Of a stretch of 64,000 bases of DNA, positions 28,992 through 37,562 are shown piece after piece. Position 1 is the first letter of the stretch; each line of letters opens with the position of its first letter. Source of the DNA: Bog-159 sp963709155 (GTDB taxonomy: Bacteria; Acidobacteriota; Terriglobia; Bryobacterales; Bryobacteraceae); the NCBI GenBank assembly GCA_963709155.1, contig CAVPVD010000007.1, positions 124,001 to 188,000 of the forward strand. Direction: 5' to 3'. The position numbers and the translations under genes were made by a program. The notes beneath the pieces were generated by a model, which was not told the origin of the DNA, did no database searches, and saw nothing but the letters and a program-made list of their open reading frames with translations.

Positions 28992-29183
28992 GTGACTACA
29001 GTCGAAACGCCGAAGTTGAAGGAGCCCACCTTCGATCCCCATCTACAGGCCGCCGGCGAGCGTGCCAAGGCAGCGGCTGAGGAGTTGGTGCGTCTCGGCA
29101 TCGCCCGTCCCGATGGCACACGAATTCGCACCGGCCTGCCCGAGGATATGCAGGAAGGCGCCGACCGCGACTTTGGCGGCTGA
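28992..29183 (+). CDS. Small antitoxin-like protein upstream of a zeta-toxin-like gene
   Basis: A 63-residue acidic-to-neutral protein with a GTG start. The N-terminus is helical ('LQAAGERAKAAAEELVRLGI') and the C-terminus ends 'LPEDMQEGADRDFGG', a tail I recall from small partners of P-loop zeta-type kinases. Its stop overlaps the next start by one base (TGATG), the classic toxin-antitoxin gene arrangement. Antitoxin function is inferred from position, size and coupling only. Confidence 0.6.
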   Translation: MTTVETPKLKEPTFDPHLQAAGERAKAAAEELVRLGIARPDGTRIRTGLPEDMQEGADRDFGG

Positions 29184-29706
29184 TGTCTCCCAGGATGGCG
29201 ATCATCGCCGGCCCCCCGGGGAGCGGCAAATCCACCGCATTTCCAGTTTCCGGCTTCGGCATCGATTTTTTCAACGCGGACGATCACGCGGCGGCGCTAA
29301 TGGGTCCTACCGCGGAATTCCGCGCCCACTCCGCCTCCAAGTCAACCGGTTGGTCGAGGCATTCATTGCCGATCATATCGAGCGCCGCGTAAGCTGCGCC
29401 TTTGAAACCACTCTGCGAAGCGGAATTACCTTTGAGCAGGCGGCGGCCGCGCGCGCCGCGGGCTTCGTGGTCGAACGGCGATACCTCGTATTACAGACCT
29501 TCGAGATGCACGTCGAGAGGATCAAGATGCGCGCCGACCGGGGCGGTCACAGCGCCTCGAATTCGGTCCTGCGTGGCATCTACGAGTCGAGCATCGCTAA
29601 CCTTGGCCGTGCCATTCGCGAAATGGATTTCACCGGACGCGCTGAGCCTCGAGAACAAGGTACGAAAGGTCAAGAACCCAGACGGGCCTGTGAGGATCGC
29701 TCATTA
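29183..29706 (+). pseudogene. Zeta-toxin-like P-loop kinase, frameshifted with altered C-terminus
   Basis: The protein starts 'MAIIAGPPGSGKSTAFPVSG' (Walker A) and 'GIDFFNADDHAAAL', then should continue 'NGSYRGIPRPLRLQVNRLVEAF'. That continuation is in another frame; one A seems missing in CTAATGGG near 29301. Past the lesion the frame gives 'FETTLRSGITFEQAAAARAAG', 'FEMHVERIKMRADRGGHSAS' and 'RGIYESSIANLGRAIREMDF', all typical of zeta-type UDP-GlcNAc kinases. The expected C-terminal ~30 residues ('YDNS...') are replaced by unrelated sequence, so it is also truncated. One further frame gives a short tail ending 'KNPDGPVRIAH' of unknown origin. Confidence 0.75.
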
Positions 29707-29718
29707 GGCGGAGGCGAT

Positions 29719-30291
29719 GTGGCAATAATGGCAGCGATAAAGAAGATGCCGGCCTTCAGATACCTGTTGCCGATGCTCGAACTTGCGGCGTACCTGGCCG
29801 CATGGTTGGAAAGGCCTCGGCCAATTTCCAACAGCGTCGGATTCGATCCGTTCGATCCGTTGCCTGACAGGATTGCAAGGATAGCGTCCGGCCCCGCGGA
29901 CTCGCTGGCAGTGATTTTGCAGGACGCGCTGCGCAACCAGGATCCGCGCTTCCTTGACTGGTCTGCCGCTATTTTGGGAGCAACGCGCTGGTACGCGATC
30001 GGGTATTGGATCGACTGCGAACTCGGTGCGCTGCCCAAGCCGACGCCCCGCAGGTGGCTCCTCTGGACGGCTTCATCGCTACTGGCCCTCTTCGCCCTGG
30101 CCGTCGCGGGAGAGTGGCTTTACCTGGTTGCGTATCAACGGGTGTATCTGGAACGAAAACTGCTGAGTCACTTGCCGGAGATGTTGTCGCACGCCGGGCA
30201 GTCCCGCGCCCCGGTTGTGCATCACGATACGTGTGAGCGTAGCGGCGAGGAGGGCTGGCCATGCGAGGGGAGGGCGGAGCCCACGCTATGA
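29719..30291 (+). CDS. Hypothetical membrane protein
   Basis: A 190-residue protein. GTG at 29719 is preferred because GGAGG lies five bases upstream; an in-frame ATG follows at 29728. A long helical N-terminal half ('YLLPMLELAAYLAAWLERP', 'RIARIASGPADSLAVILQDAL') precedes one clear membrane segment ('WLLWTASSLLALFALAVAGEW'). I do not recognise a family. It follows the broken zeta toxin and precedes a decayed toxin-antitoxin pair on the other strand. From 30292 to 30470 I see only a possible YD-repeat-like scrap ('NSITSEAYTYTP'). Confidence 0.5.
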   Translation: MAIMAAIKKMPAFRYLLPMLELAAYLAAWLERPRPISNSVGFDPFDPLPDRIARIASGPADSLAVILQDALRNQDPRFLDWSAAILGATRWYAIGYWIDCELGALPKPTPRRWLLWTASSLLALFALAVAGEWLYLVAYQRVYLERKLLSHLPEMLSHAGQSRAPVVHHDTCERSGEEGWPCEGRAEPTL

Positions 30292-30469
30292 AATCAACAG
30301 CATCACGTCAGAGGCGTATACTTACACTCCAGTTACCACGCGCCGGCGCCGCGCCTTGTTACGACGGCACGCAAAACGCGCCACACCAGCCCGCCCACTG
30401 GAACAGCTACAACCTGGCCAACGCTATGCTCACCGAGGCACTGCCTTCCCAACGTTGGTTCACCTGGAC

Positions 30470-30744
30470 CTACTCCGTCGCCAACCGCGCCGCCAAGCTG
30501 GCGGGAGCGCCATCGGGCGGCGGGACGCGGAGAACCTGGACGGTCTCGTCTTCCAGATGGAAGCGGACCCGGTAGTCGCCGGCGCGGCGGCGGTTTCTGG
30601 TGGGTCGATACGCTGGAGCCGTTTCACGTCGCCAGCGCCGGTATCGGCGAAGCGTTCGACCGCCTGCTTGACGCGGCGGCGACACCCTTATCGAGCGCGG
30701 CCATGTCTTCCAGTGCCGTCCCGGTCCACTCGACCTTCCCTCAC
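30470..30744 (-). pseudogene. RelE/ParE-type toxin, multiply frameshifted
   Basis: Fragments in successive frames align in order with the intact toxin at 31215-31469: 'VEWTGTALEDMAALDKGVAAA', then 'VKQAVERFADTGAGDVKRLQ', then 'RAGDYRVRFHLEDETVQVLRV'. Each junction is explained by one missing base in a short run (near 30669 and 30579). The start codon region is also out of frame with its antitoxin. The RelE-like ending is degraded. The gene was clearly a paralogue of the neighbouring pair and is now dead, unless the indels are sequencing errors. Confidence 0.7.
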
Positions 30745-30991
30745 TCCAGGCCCAGCCGCCGCATCGCTTCCTCGTGCGGAATGCCCTTGCCGCCGTTCCG
30801 CTGGAGCCAGACGCGGGCTTCCGCCACGGCCTGCTTTTCTTCTTCCGTCTCGGGTCGTCGTCAGCGGCCACGTTGCGTAGAGCTGTGGCTACGGGATCGA
30901 CGATAGTTTCCAGCAGTCCGACCAAAGCCGAAAGCTGCGTCTCCGGCAACCGGTCAATCAAGCGGTGAGCATCGTCGCGGGGATTGGTCAT
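30741..30991 (-). pseudogene. Antitoxin of the RelE-like pair, one -1 frameshift
   Basis: The start 'MTNPRDDAHRLIDRLPETQLSALVGLLETIVDP' (residues 1-33) parallels 'HAHELIERLPDAQIATAVRFLEFMLLDP' of the intact antitoxin at 31470-31754. The frame should continue 'DDDPETEEEKQAVAEARVWL' and end 'GKGIPHEEAMRRLGLE'. That continuation needs one G restored in CCCGAGACGG near 30845. The stop of the repaired frame is at 30741, directly ahead of the toxin remnant. Confidence 0.7.
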
Positions 30992-31214
30992 CGGGAACCT
31001 CCGGGCTCGGTGTTGGCGAAACGCCGTGCGGCTTCCTTCATGGTATCAGGGCTCCTCGATTCTAACGATCCCCAATCTTCAATATCTGAAGGAAGATCGC
31101 AAGGCCTTCGCGCGATAAGCCGCAGAGCAAATGAGGGGGCGAAATCTGCGGCCGTTAACGCTTTGAACACCGTCACGATGCTGCACATAGGCTTTAGGGG
31201 TGACGCGCCACCCT

Positions 31215-31469
31215 TCACCTGTAAGCTTCGGAGCGGTGACGGACGCCGAAGATGCGCATGGCGTCGTCTTCGAGAGCGAACAAGACGCGGTAGTCGCCAA
31301 GGCGGAGCCGGAACGCGCCGGCCATATGCCCGTGGAGCGCATTCACATCGCCCGAGCCGGTGCGGGCGAAGCGGAGAATCCCTTCGAAGAGGGGCATGGC
31401 TGTAGGCTGGTCCAGTGCGCGAACGTCGGCCTTGGCTTCATCGAGCCACTCAATCTGGTAGAGTGGCAT
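31215..31469 (-). CDS. RelE/ParE-family toxin
   Basis: An 84-residue protein with the RelE/ParE pattern: 'YQIEWLDEAKADVRALD', 'ILRFARTGSGDVNALHG', 'AFRLRLGDYRVLFALEDDAMRIFGVRHRSEAYR' (residues about 51-84). These toxins cleave ribosome-bound mRNA or block gyrase. The gene starts immediately after the antitoxin stop (0-bp gap). It is intact, in contrast to the paralogous pair 500 bp downstream. The 30992-31214 interval contains no recognised feature. Confidence 0.85.
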   Translation of the reverse strand: MPLYQIEWLDEAKADVRALDQPTAMPLFEGILRFARTGSGDVNALHGHMAGAFRLRLGDYRVLFALEDDAMRIFGVRHRSEAYR

Positions 31470-31754
31470 CTACTTGTCGAGGGGGAAATCCTCGGGCTTG
31501 AAGCCGCACTCAGCGAGAACGTTTTCCATGGGAATGCCCTTGCCGCCGCGTTGCGCAAACCAGGTCTGCCCGCCATGAAATCGGCGGCGTTCTTGCTCGG
31601 TCACGGGTTCGTCGTCGGGCGGGGCCGTAGCCAGGGCGCGGGCAACGGGATCGAGCAGCATGAACTCCAGGAAGCGAACCGCAGTTGCGATCTGTGCATC
31701 CGGTAGTCGTTCGATGAGTTCGTGCGCGTGGTGTTTTTCTGAGACTCCGTTCAT
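31470..31754 (-). CDS. Antitoxin of the RelE/ParE-like pair
   Basis: A 94-residue protein with an N-terminal helical segment 'HAHELIERLPDAQIATAVRFL' and a C-terminal 'QRGGKGIPMENVLAECGFKPEDF', which recurs in short antitoxins beside RelE-like toxins. It does not contain a recognisable helix-turn-helix. It directly abuts the toxin gene, and the XRE-type regulator gene lies 17 bp upstream on the same strand. I therefore suggest a three-gene unit with XRE regulation. Confidence 0.75.
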   Translation of the reverse strand: MNGVSEKHHAHELIERLPDAQIATAVRFLEFMLLDPVARALATAPPDDEPVTEQERRRFHGGQTWFAQRGGKGIPMENVLAECGFKPEDFPLDK

Positions 31755-31771
31755 AGCCCTCCTTTAGCCGC

Positions 31772-32161
31772 TCAGCGGCGCGCCGACTTCGACTCGGCGT
31801 TTTCCAGAAAGAGATCGATCGTCCGCAATAACGTCATCTGCTGTCGCGCCGGCAGCCCTTCAATCTGCTCCAGACGCCGAAGAACTTTCCGGCTGGGTTT
31901 TCTGGCTGCCTTCGGCCCGCCCGGCTGCAGCAGTTCATCCGTGCTCACTTCCAGCGCGGTGGCGAACCGGAGAAGCATATCGGCGTTAAGCCGCAGCTTG
32001 CCGCGCTCGTAGTCGGAGACGAGCGTCTGAATAAGGCCGGTCCTGCCGGCCAGTTCCCTTTGTGTGAATCCGCGCTCTCTGCGAATGCGCGCCAGACGTT
32101 CGCCGGGAGTCTCGTCAAAGGGCGGCAAAGGAGCCAGTGAAAGTCTGGAAGCCTTGGGCAT
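31772..32161 (-). CDS. XRE-family helix-turn-helix regulator
   Basis: A 129-residue protein starting at 32161. The Cro/CI-type HTH is 'ERLARIRRERGFTQRELAGRTGLIQTLVSDYERGKLRLNADMLLRFATAL' (residues about 17-66), a textbook HTH_3 order. The rest is a Lys/Arg-rich segment and a final helix 'QQMTLLRTIDLFLENA', a pattern common in XRE regulators of mobile or toxin loci. It lies upstream of the toxin-antitoxin pair with a 17-bp gap. The region upstream contains an AT-rich stretch 'TTTTTCATATACCGTATG' (32199-32216) that could be its promoter. Confidence 0.9.
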   Translation of the reverse strand: MPKASRLSLAPLPPFDETPGERLARIRRERGFTQRELAGRTGLIQTLVSDYERGKLRLNADMLLRFATALEVSTDELLQPGGPKAARKPSRKVLRRLEQIEGLPARQQMTLLRTIDLFLENAESKSARR

Positions 32162-32233
32162 GACGGACTCAGTGTAGCGTGCAGGGCTGAAAACCCGCAT
32201 TTTTCATATACCGTATGTTACCGTATTCCCAAG

Positions 32234-32623
32234 TCACGTGTCTTGCTGAACGGACACATTATCGCCATCGAAAACCAGATCGTCCCCACAAGCCCTTCGG
32301 ATACCTCTGCGGGTGGCGGCAGCGGCGTGACCATTTCCTGTTGCGTGGTGGCTTCCGCCGATGCGCCAGGAGTTACCGGAAGAGATGGACGCCCAACCAG
32401 TGATTGTGGCGCCGTTGGTGCCGCCCATGTACCAGATCTGCGCCGCGCCGGTGGACGGATTTTGCCACGCCAGATCGGGGACGCCGTCGCCGGTGAAGTT
32501 GCCGGGAAGCACGCCTTGGCGCGTGGCCGCGGGCGCGGATTTCAACAAGGACCACATCCCGGACGTCGCGTAGCAATACCGACGGACTTCAACGGGGATG
32601 GGGTTGCCGACTCGGCGCAATAA
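32234..32623. pseudogene. FG-GAP/VCBS-repeat protein remnants in both orientations
   Basis: On the minus strand (about 32373-32510) one frame reads 'GNFTGDGVPDLAWQNPSTG' and 'AQIWYMGGTNGATITGW', an FG-GAP-like calcium-binding blade. On the plus strand (about 32530-32623) two frames read 'GADFNKDHIPDVA' and 'PTDFNGDGVADSAQ', also FG-GAP motifs. The two pieces point towards each other, so a rearrangement probably inverted part of a former secreted repeat protein. No start or full domain remains. Together these scraps fill most of the interval from 32162 to 32663. Confidence 0.55.
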
Positions 32624-32663
32624 GAATTGGGATCTTCCGTACCCGTCACGTGTCGCGCGAATA

Positions 32664-35345
32664 TTATTCTTCCCGCAGAGCGGCCATCGGGTCGAGCCGG
32701 GCCGCCCGCCGGGCGGGCAGATACGCGGCTGCCGCGGTGGCCGCCGCCAGGATCACGACCGCGCCGGCAATCTGCACCGGGTCTCGCGGCCGCACGCCGT
32801 ATAGCAGGCTGGCCACCAGCCGGCCCGCGGCCAGTGACGCGGCCAGGCCCGCCAGCATGCCCAGGGTCAACAGCACGGCGACGTCCCGCAGCATCAGCCG
32901 CACTACCGAATTGCGCGGCGCACCGAGCGCCATGCGGATGGCGATCTCGCCCTTGCGCCGGGTCACCGCATACGAAGTGATCCCGTACAGCCCTATCATG
33001 GCCAGCAGCAGGGCCAGCGATCCGAACACCGACGATAGCAACGCCACCGTGCGCGGCTGCAGCAAAGACTCGTTCACCTGGGTTTCGAGGTTTCGGAACT
33101 CGAGCGAAATGCCGCGGTTCACGCCGCCGATCGCGGCGCGCGCGGCCGGAATCAGCGTTTCCACCGGCACATCCGAGCGCAGCGTAAACCGGAAATTCGG
33201 CGAAGGCTCGGCGTCCTGGTCCGCGGCCAGATAGGCAATTCTGCGTTCCTTCTCGTCAATCCGGCTGTACTTGGTGTCCTTGACCACGCCGACGATGTGA
33301 TAAACATCGTCCTTGTCCATGCCAATGGACTTGCCGATCGGATTCGCCGCGCCGAAGAAGTCGCGCGCCGCCGTGGCATTCACGATCATGACCTTGGGCG
33401 CGTGCATCCCGTCGCCTTCGCCGAAGTCCCGGCCGAGCAGCAGCGGCGTCCGCATGGTGGTGAAGTATCCCGGCGAAACGCGATTCAAGAACAGCAGCGT
33501 TTCCCGCGAAGGCTTCGACTGAAAGCCTTCCGGCCGGACCATCTCCGCCCATCCCTCGGGATTGATCGGCGTCAGCAGCGAACTCGCCGCCGCAGCCACG
33601 CCGGGCAGTCCGCGCAGCTTTTCCAGAATCTCGCGGTAGGCGGAGGCGCGCTTCCCGGCGGGTATCCCGGCCTGTTCCACATTGGCCGCCACGATGAGGA
33701 TGTTGTGCCGCGTGAATCCCGCGTCCACCGCCAGCAGGTTGCGCAGCGTTCCCAGAAACAGCCCGGCCGCCACCAGCAGCACCAGCGACAGCGCCACTTG
33801 CCCGGCCACCAGGGCCTTGCCCAAATTGAATCGCCCCGAGGCGCGCAGCACACCGCGCGTATTCTCTTTCATCACCTGACTCAATTCCACGCGGGTGGCC
33901 CGTAGCGCCGGCGCCAGCCCGAACAACACGGCCGTCAGCAGCGCGGCGCCGATGGTGAATGCCAGCACGCGCGGATCGAGCGAAAGATCCAGATCGAGCG
34001 GATGCCGCCGGGTGGAAAGAAAATGCACCAGCAGCCGTCCGCCCCAGGCCGCCAACAGCAGGCCCACCGCGGTGCCGAACGCCGAGAGCAGCAGGCTCTC
34101 GGTCATCAACTGGCGGATCACCCGCGCGCGGCCCGCACCGATGGCCATGCGCACCGAAAACTCCCGCTGCCTCGCCGTCGCCCGCGCCAGCAGCAGATTG
34201 GCGATGTTGGCGCACGCGATCAGCAGCACCACTCCGACAATGGCCATCAACGTATAAAGCGCCGTCCGGTATTGCGCGCCGACGTCGGAAAAGCCCGTGG
34301 CTACCGGTTTCAGGAAGAACGAGTTCTTCAGGTAGTCCCGCTGCTCGTTGAGGGCGAAGATGCCCGGGACCGTGGCGGCAAAGATCTCCGGCGCAATCGC
34401 CCGCATGCGGTCTTGCGCCTGTCGAAGGCTCTCGCCCTCGGGCATGCGCCCCAAAATGCGCAGCCACCACGCCGCTCGCTCATCGAGCGAACTGTGCTCC
34501 GCATGCAGGATGGGCTCGCAGGCCAGCGGTATGGCCACGTCGAAACCCCAGTCCCGGTCGAGACCGCGGAACCATGGCGGCGTCACTCCGATGATCTCGA
34601 AGATATGCCGGTTCAGCCGGACGGTCTTGCCGATCGCGTCCGCGTTCCCGCCGAAATTGCGTTTCCAGAAGCTGTAGCTGATCACCGCCTGTGGCGCCGT
34701 GCCGCGGCGGTCTTCATCGTGCGTGAACACGCGGCCCTCGATGGCCGGCACGCCCAGCACGCGGAAGAAATCGCCGCTGACCCACAATCCAACGGCGTTG
34801 CGGCTCTCGCCGCCGTCCGCCAGGTCGAAGCGGTCCGGCGCGTAGGCCAGGGCACCCGAAAATGCCGTCTGGCGGTCGCGCACCTGCTCCCAAATGGGAT
34901 TCGTCAACTCGTCGTCGCCCTCGGTGCCCATCCTGACTTGCACGAGGCGCTGCGGATCTTCAACGGGCAGCGAGCGCAGCAGCACCGCGTTCAGAATACT
35001 GAAAATCGCCGTATTGGCGCCAATGCCGAGCGCCAGCGACAGCACTGCCGTGGCGGTGAGTCCAGGATTTGCCGCCATCGCGCGCAGGCCGTAGGTGACG
35101 TCTTGCCGCCAGGAATCGAGCCGCATCCAGCCCCAGGCTTCGCGACTGGATTCGTGCAACCGGGTGGCGTTGCCGAACTGACGCCGGGCCGCCGCCTGGG
35201 CTTCATCACCCGGCATGCCGCCGGCTTGTTTGGCGGCCGCGCGCATTTCCACGTGCAACCGCATCTCTTCCGCCAGATCCGCGTCAAAGCGCGTACCGGA
35301 AAGCCAATACCGCACTCGCCGCCAGAGTTCACCCATCCAGGCCAT
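32664..35345 (-). CDS. ABC transporter permease, acidobacterial duplicated orphan permease (ADOP) family
   Basis: An 893-residue protein. The N-terminal helical domain ('FDADLAEEMRLHVEMRAAAK', 'AAARRQFGNATRLHE') is followed by 'GLTATAVLSLALGIGANTAIF', the MacB periplasmic domain, a middle FtsX core ('LIACANIANLLLARATARQRE'), a second periplasmic domain and the C-terminal FtsX core ending 'PARRAARLDPMAALREE'. The N-terminus shows the full 'EEMRLH' motif that the first ADOP copy here has lost. It sits three bases after a PadR gene. No ATPase is nearby. Transport substrate unknown. Confidence 0.9.
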   Translation of the reverse strand: MAWMGELWRRVRYWLSGTRFDADLAEEMRLHVEMRAAAKQAGGMPGDEAQAAARRQFGNATRLHESSREAWGWMRLDSWRQDVTYGLRAMAANPGLTATAVLSLALGIGANTAIFSILNAVLLRSLPVEDPQRLVQVRMGTEGDDELTNPIWEQVRDRQTAFSGALAYAPDRFDLADGGESRNAVGLWVSGDFFRVLGVPAIEGRVFTHDEDRRGTAPQAVISYSFWKRNFGGNADAIGKTVRLNRHIFEIIGVTPPWFRGLDRDWGFDVAIPLACEPILHAEHSSLDERAAWWLRILGRMPEGESLRQAQDRMRAIAPEIFAATVPGIFALNEQRDYLKNSFFLKPVATGFSDVGAQYRTALYTLMAIVGVVLLIACANIANLLLARATARQREFSVRMAIGAGRARVIRQLMTESLLLSAFGTAVGLLLAAWGGRLLVHFLSTRRHPLDLDLSLDPRVLAFTIGAALLTAVLFGLAPALRATRVELSQVMKENTRGVLRASGRFNLGKALVAGQVALSLVLLVAAGLFLGTLRNLLAVDAGFTRHNILIVAANVEQAGIPAGKRASAYREILEKLRGLPGVAAAASSLLTPINPEGWAEMVRPEGFQSKPSRETLLFLNRVSPGYFTTMRTPLLLGRDFGEGDGMHAPKVMIVNATAARDFFGAANPIGKSIGMDKDDVYHIVGVVKDTKYSRIDEKERRIAYLAADQDAEPSPNFRFTLRSDVPVETLIPAARAAIGGVNRGISLEFRNLETQVNESLLQPRTVALLSSVFGSLALLLAMIGLYGITSYAVTRRKGEIAIRMALGAPRNSVVRLMLRDVAVLLTLGMLAGLAASLAAGRLVASLLYGVRPRDPVQIAGAVVILAAATAAAAYLPARRAARLDPMAALREE

Positions 35346-35348
35346 TCG

Positions 35349-35696
35349 TCACCTCAGACTTTCCGCGAGAATTTTGTGAATCGCGCCGTTCACCCGCTGG
35401 TATTGCTCCACCTCGGCGAGTAGTTGCTTGCGCCCCGCCGGGGTAAGACGGTAATAGCGCGCGCGCCGGTTGCCCGCGGTGACGCCCCATTCAGCCGTAA
35501 CCCAACCCTTCAGCAGCATGCGCTGCAGGGCGGGATAGAGCGAGCCTTCCTCTACCTGCAACACATCGTCCGATACTTCCTGGATGGCGTTGGCGATTTC
35601 AAAGCCATGGATCTGGCCGTGGCGGGCCAGCATCTTCAGGATCAGCATGTAAAGAGTGCCGGGCGGGATCTCGTCGCGTTTCGAGCGTTCTGACAT
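35349..35696 (-). CDS. PadR-family transcriptional regulator
   Basis: A 115-residue PadR protein: 'PPGTLYMLILKMLARHGQIHG', 'FEIANAIQEVSDDVLQVEEGSLYPALQRMLLKGW' (across residues about 31-64), 'NRRARYYRLTPAGRKQL'. The 'VEEGSLYPALQRM' wing and the helical C-terminus are typical of ADOP-associated PadRs. It is co-transcribed with the ADOP permease. Together with the pair at 3765-6771 it shows two independent PadR/ADOP loci in one window. Confidence 0.92.
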   Translation of the reverse strand: MSERSKRDEIPPGTLYMLILKMLARHGQIHGFEIANAIQEVSDDVLQVEEGSLYPALQRMLLKGWVTAEWGVTAGNRRARYYRLTPAGRKQLLAEVEQYQRVNGAIHKILAESLR

Positions 35697-35748
35697 AGTT
35701 TAACTATGCCAGTGTCCCACGCAGCGGAGAAACTGTCAAGCAACGCGT

Positions 35749-36129
35749 TCAAGCGGTGCGAAAGAGCCGTTCGGAGCCTTGCGAAAGCAGCACCCAGAGC
35801 CCATAGACACCTAGCGCGGTGCCGAAGGGCACGTGAATCAGGTCGAGCACGGAAAGCACGATGGTCAGGACGCGCGCCCAGGAACGGAACTGCAGCAGTC
35901 CGATTCCGGCGATCACGCCGGGCAGCGAAATCGCCAGCAGGAAGAAGAAGATAAATGCCGCAATGCCGCCCAGGATCGGAATGGAGACGTGCGCCCCGGG
36001 CGAATAGTCGGAAGCGCCGATCAGGCCGGCAATGCCGCCGAAGAGCGCTAACAAGCCCAAGGCAAGCATGATTCCCAGGGAGCCGAAAACGATGTGGAGG
36101 ATAGCGAGGATCTTGACGTGTTGTTCCAT
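35749..36129 (-). CDS. Small four-span membrane protein
   Basis: A 126-residue protein starting at 36129 with four hydrophobic spans ('ILAILHIVFGSLGIMLALGLL', 'IPILGGIAAFIFFFLLAISL', 'VIAGIGLLQFRSWARVLTIVL', 'FGTALGVYGLWVLL'). 'GIGLLQFRSWARVLTIVLSVL' resembles a widespread bacterial family of small membrane proteins of unknown function. An alternative start at 36141 adds four residues. It lies between the PadR gene and the divergent oxidoreductase, with no clear operon partner. Confidence 0.65.
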   Translation of the reverse strand: MEQHVKILAILHIVFGSLGIMLALGLLALFGGIAGLIGASDYSPGAHVSIPILGGIAAFIFFFLLAISLPGVIAGIGLLQFRSWARVLTIVLSVLDLIHVPFGTALGVYGLWVLLSQGSERLFRTA

Positions 36130-36215
36130 GGCTCCGCTCATTGTAGGCGCGCGCACGGATGTAAGCAAGCCGGACGCACTACGGATAGAATAGTCTGTTC
36201 AAGGAGCACGGAACT

Positions 36216-37526
36216 ATGGAACACGAAATATCAAGGCGCACGGCGTTGACCAGCGCCGCCGCGGCGTTTACGACCTCCCTTTTCACGGGCCGCGTAAAGG
36301 GCGCGAACGACCGCACGAATATAGGCTTTATCGGGATCGGGGCAATGGGTTCGGGGAACCTCGAATATGCCATGAAGATCCCCGAGGCACAGCCCGTCGT
36401 GGTGTGCGATGTTTACCGGCCGCATCTGGAACGCGCGCAAGCCGCCGCAGGCAAGCAAGGCTTCCAGGTAAAGGCGGTCTCCGATTTCCGCGAAATCCTG
36501 GCGGACAAATCCATTGACGCGGTTTGCATCTCCACTCCGGACCACTGGCACGCCTACATGACCGTGGAAGCCTGCAAGGCAGGAAAGGATGTCTTCGTCG
36601 AAAAACCTGCCTGCAAGTTTGTGGAGGAAGGTCAAAAAATGGTGCAGGCCGCGCGCAAATACAAGCGCGTGGTGCAAGCGGGCACCATGCAGCGTTCCGG
36701 CGGTTATTTCCAGAAGGCCGCCGAAATCGTCAAGAGCGGCAGCCTGGGGCACGTGACATTTTGTCATGCCTTCCAAAGTGGGATGACGGTGCAACACGGC
36801 TTCGGCAATCCGCCCGACAGCGATCCGCCCTCCGACCTCGATTGGGATCTCTGGCTGGGACCCGCGCCCAAGGTGCCCTTCAATGCGAATCGCTGGGGCG
36901 TGAAGGCCGCCACTTTCCCGACCTTCCGGTATTTCTGGGATTACGCGGGCGGCGCCATGACCGACTGGGGCGTGCACTTAATCGATCCGATTCACCAGTG
37001 CTTCGGCGACCCGATGCCACTGGCGGTGACGGCGCTAGGCAGCAAATTCTACGTGGAAGACAATACCCAGACGCCCGATACGATGCAGGCCACATTTTAC
37101 TACGAGAATTTCCTTTCCGGTTACGAAAGCCGGACCTGCAACCCGCTGCCGATGTTCGGGCTCGGCCAGGGCGCGGGCACGGTAATCCATGGCACGGAAG
37201 CCTCTGTTTTCGTGAACCGAGGCGGGTGCCACCTGATTCCCAATAACAGGTCGAAGGAGCCGGAGACCTGGGAGAAAAACCGGGAGATGGCGGATATGAA
37301 TGTGCCCCACTGGCGGAATTTCCTGGAATGCATGCGGACGCGGGAAAAGCCGATCAGTGAAATCGAAACGTGCGTGCGCTCGTCCACGGTGTGCGTGCTG
37401 GCGAATCTTTCAATGCGCTTCCGATCCCGCATCGATTGGGACCAGGACAAATGGACCTGCGCGCAAAGCGAGATGCAGCCGCACCTGATGGCCACTTATC
37501 GCGAACCGTGGAAGCTGGAGGTCTAG
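36216..37526 (+). CDS. Gfo/Idh/MocA-family oxidoreductase, Tat-exported
   Basis: A 436-residue protein. The N-terminal 'SRRTALTSAAAAFTTSLF' is a twin-arginine signal. The Rossmann fold opens 'NIGFIGIGAMGSGNLEYAM', and the family's 'DAVCISTPDHWHAYMTVEACKAGKDVFVEKPACK' (about residues 104-137) carries the catalytic-region EKP Lys. Secreted members of this kind are frequent in Acidobacteria and Planctomycetes and act on sugars or sugar derivatives with tightly bound NAD(P). An adequate GGAG-like site ('AAGGAG') precedes the ATG. The substrate is not predictable. Confidence 0.9.
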   Translation: MEHEISRRTALTSAAAAFTTSLFTGRVKGANDRTNIGFIGIGAMGSGNLEYAMKIPEAQPVVVCDVYRPHLERAQAAAGKQGFQVKAVSDFREILADKSIDAVCISTPDHWHAYMTVEACKAGKDVFVEKPACKFVEEGQKMVQAARKYKRVVQAGTMQRSGGYFQKAAEIVKSGSLGHVTFCHAFQSGMTVQHGFGNPPDSDPPSDLDWDLWLGPAPKVPFNANRWGVKAATFPTFRYFWDYAGGAMTDWGVHLIDPIHQCFGDPMPLAVTALGSKFYVEDNTQTPDTMQATFYYENFLSGYESRTCNPLPMFGLGQGAGTVIHGTEASVFVNRGGCHLIPNNRSKEPETWEKNREMADMNVPHWRNFLECMRTREKPISEIETCVRSSTVCVLANLSMRFRSRIDWDQDKWTCAQSEMQPHLMATYREPWKLEV

Positions 37527-37562
37527 GATTTCGTCAACCGCGCCCTAAGAGGCCTGGGACCC

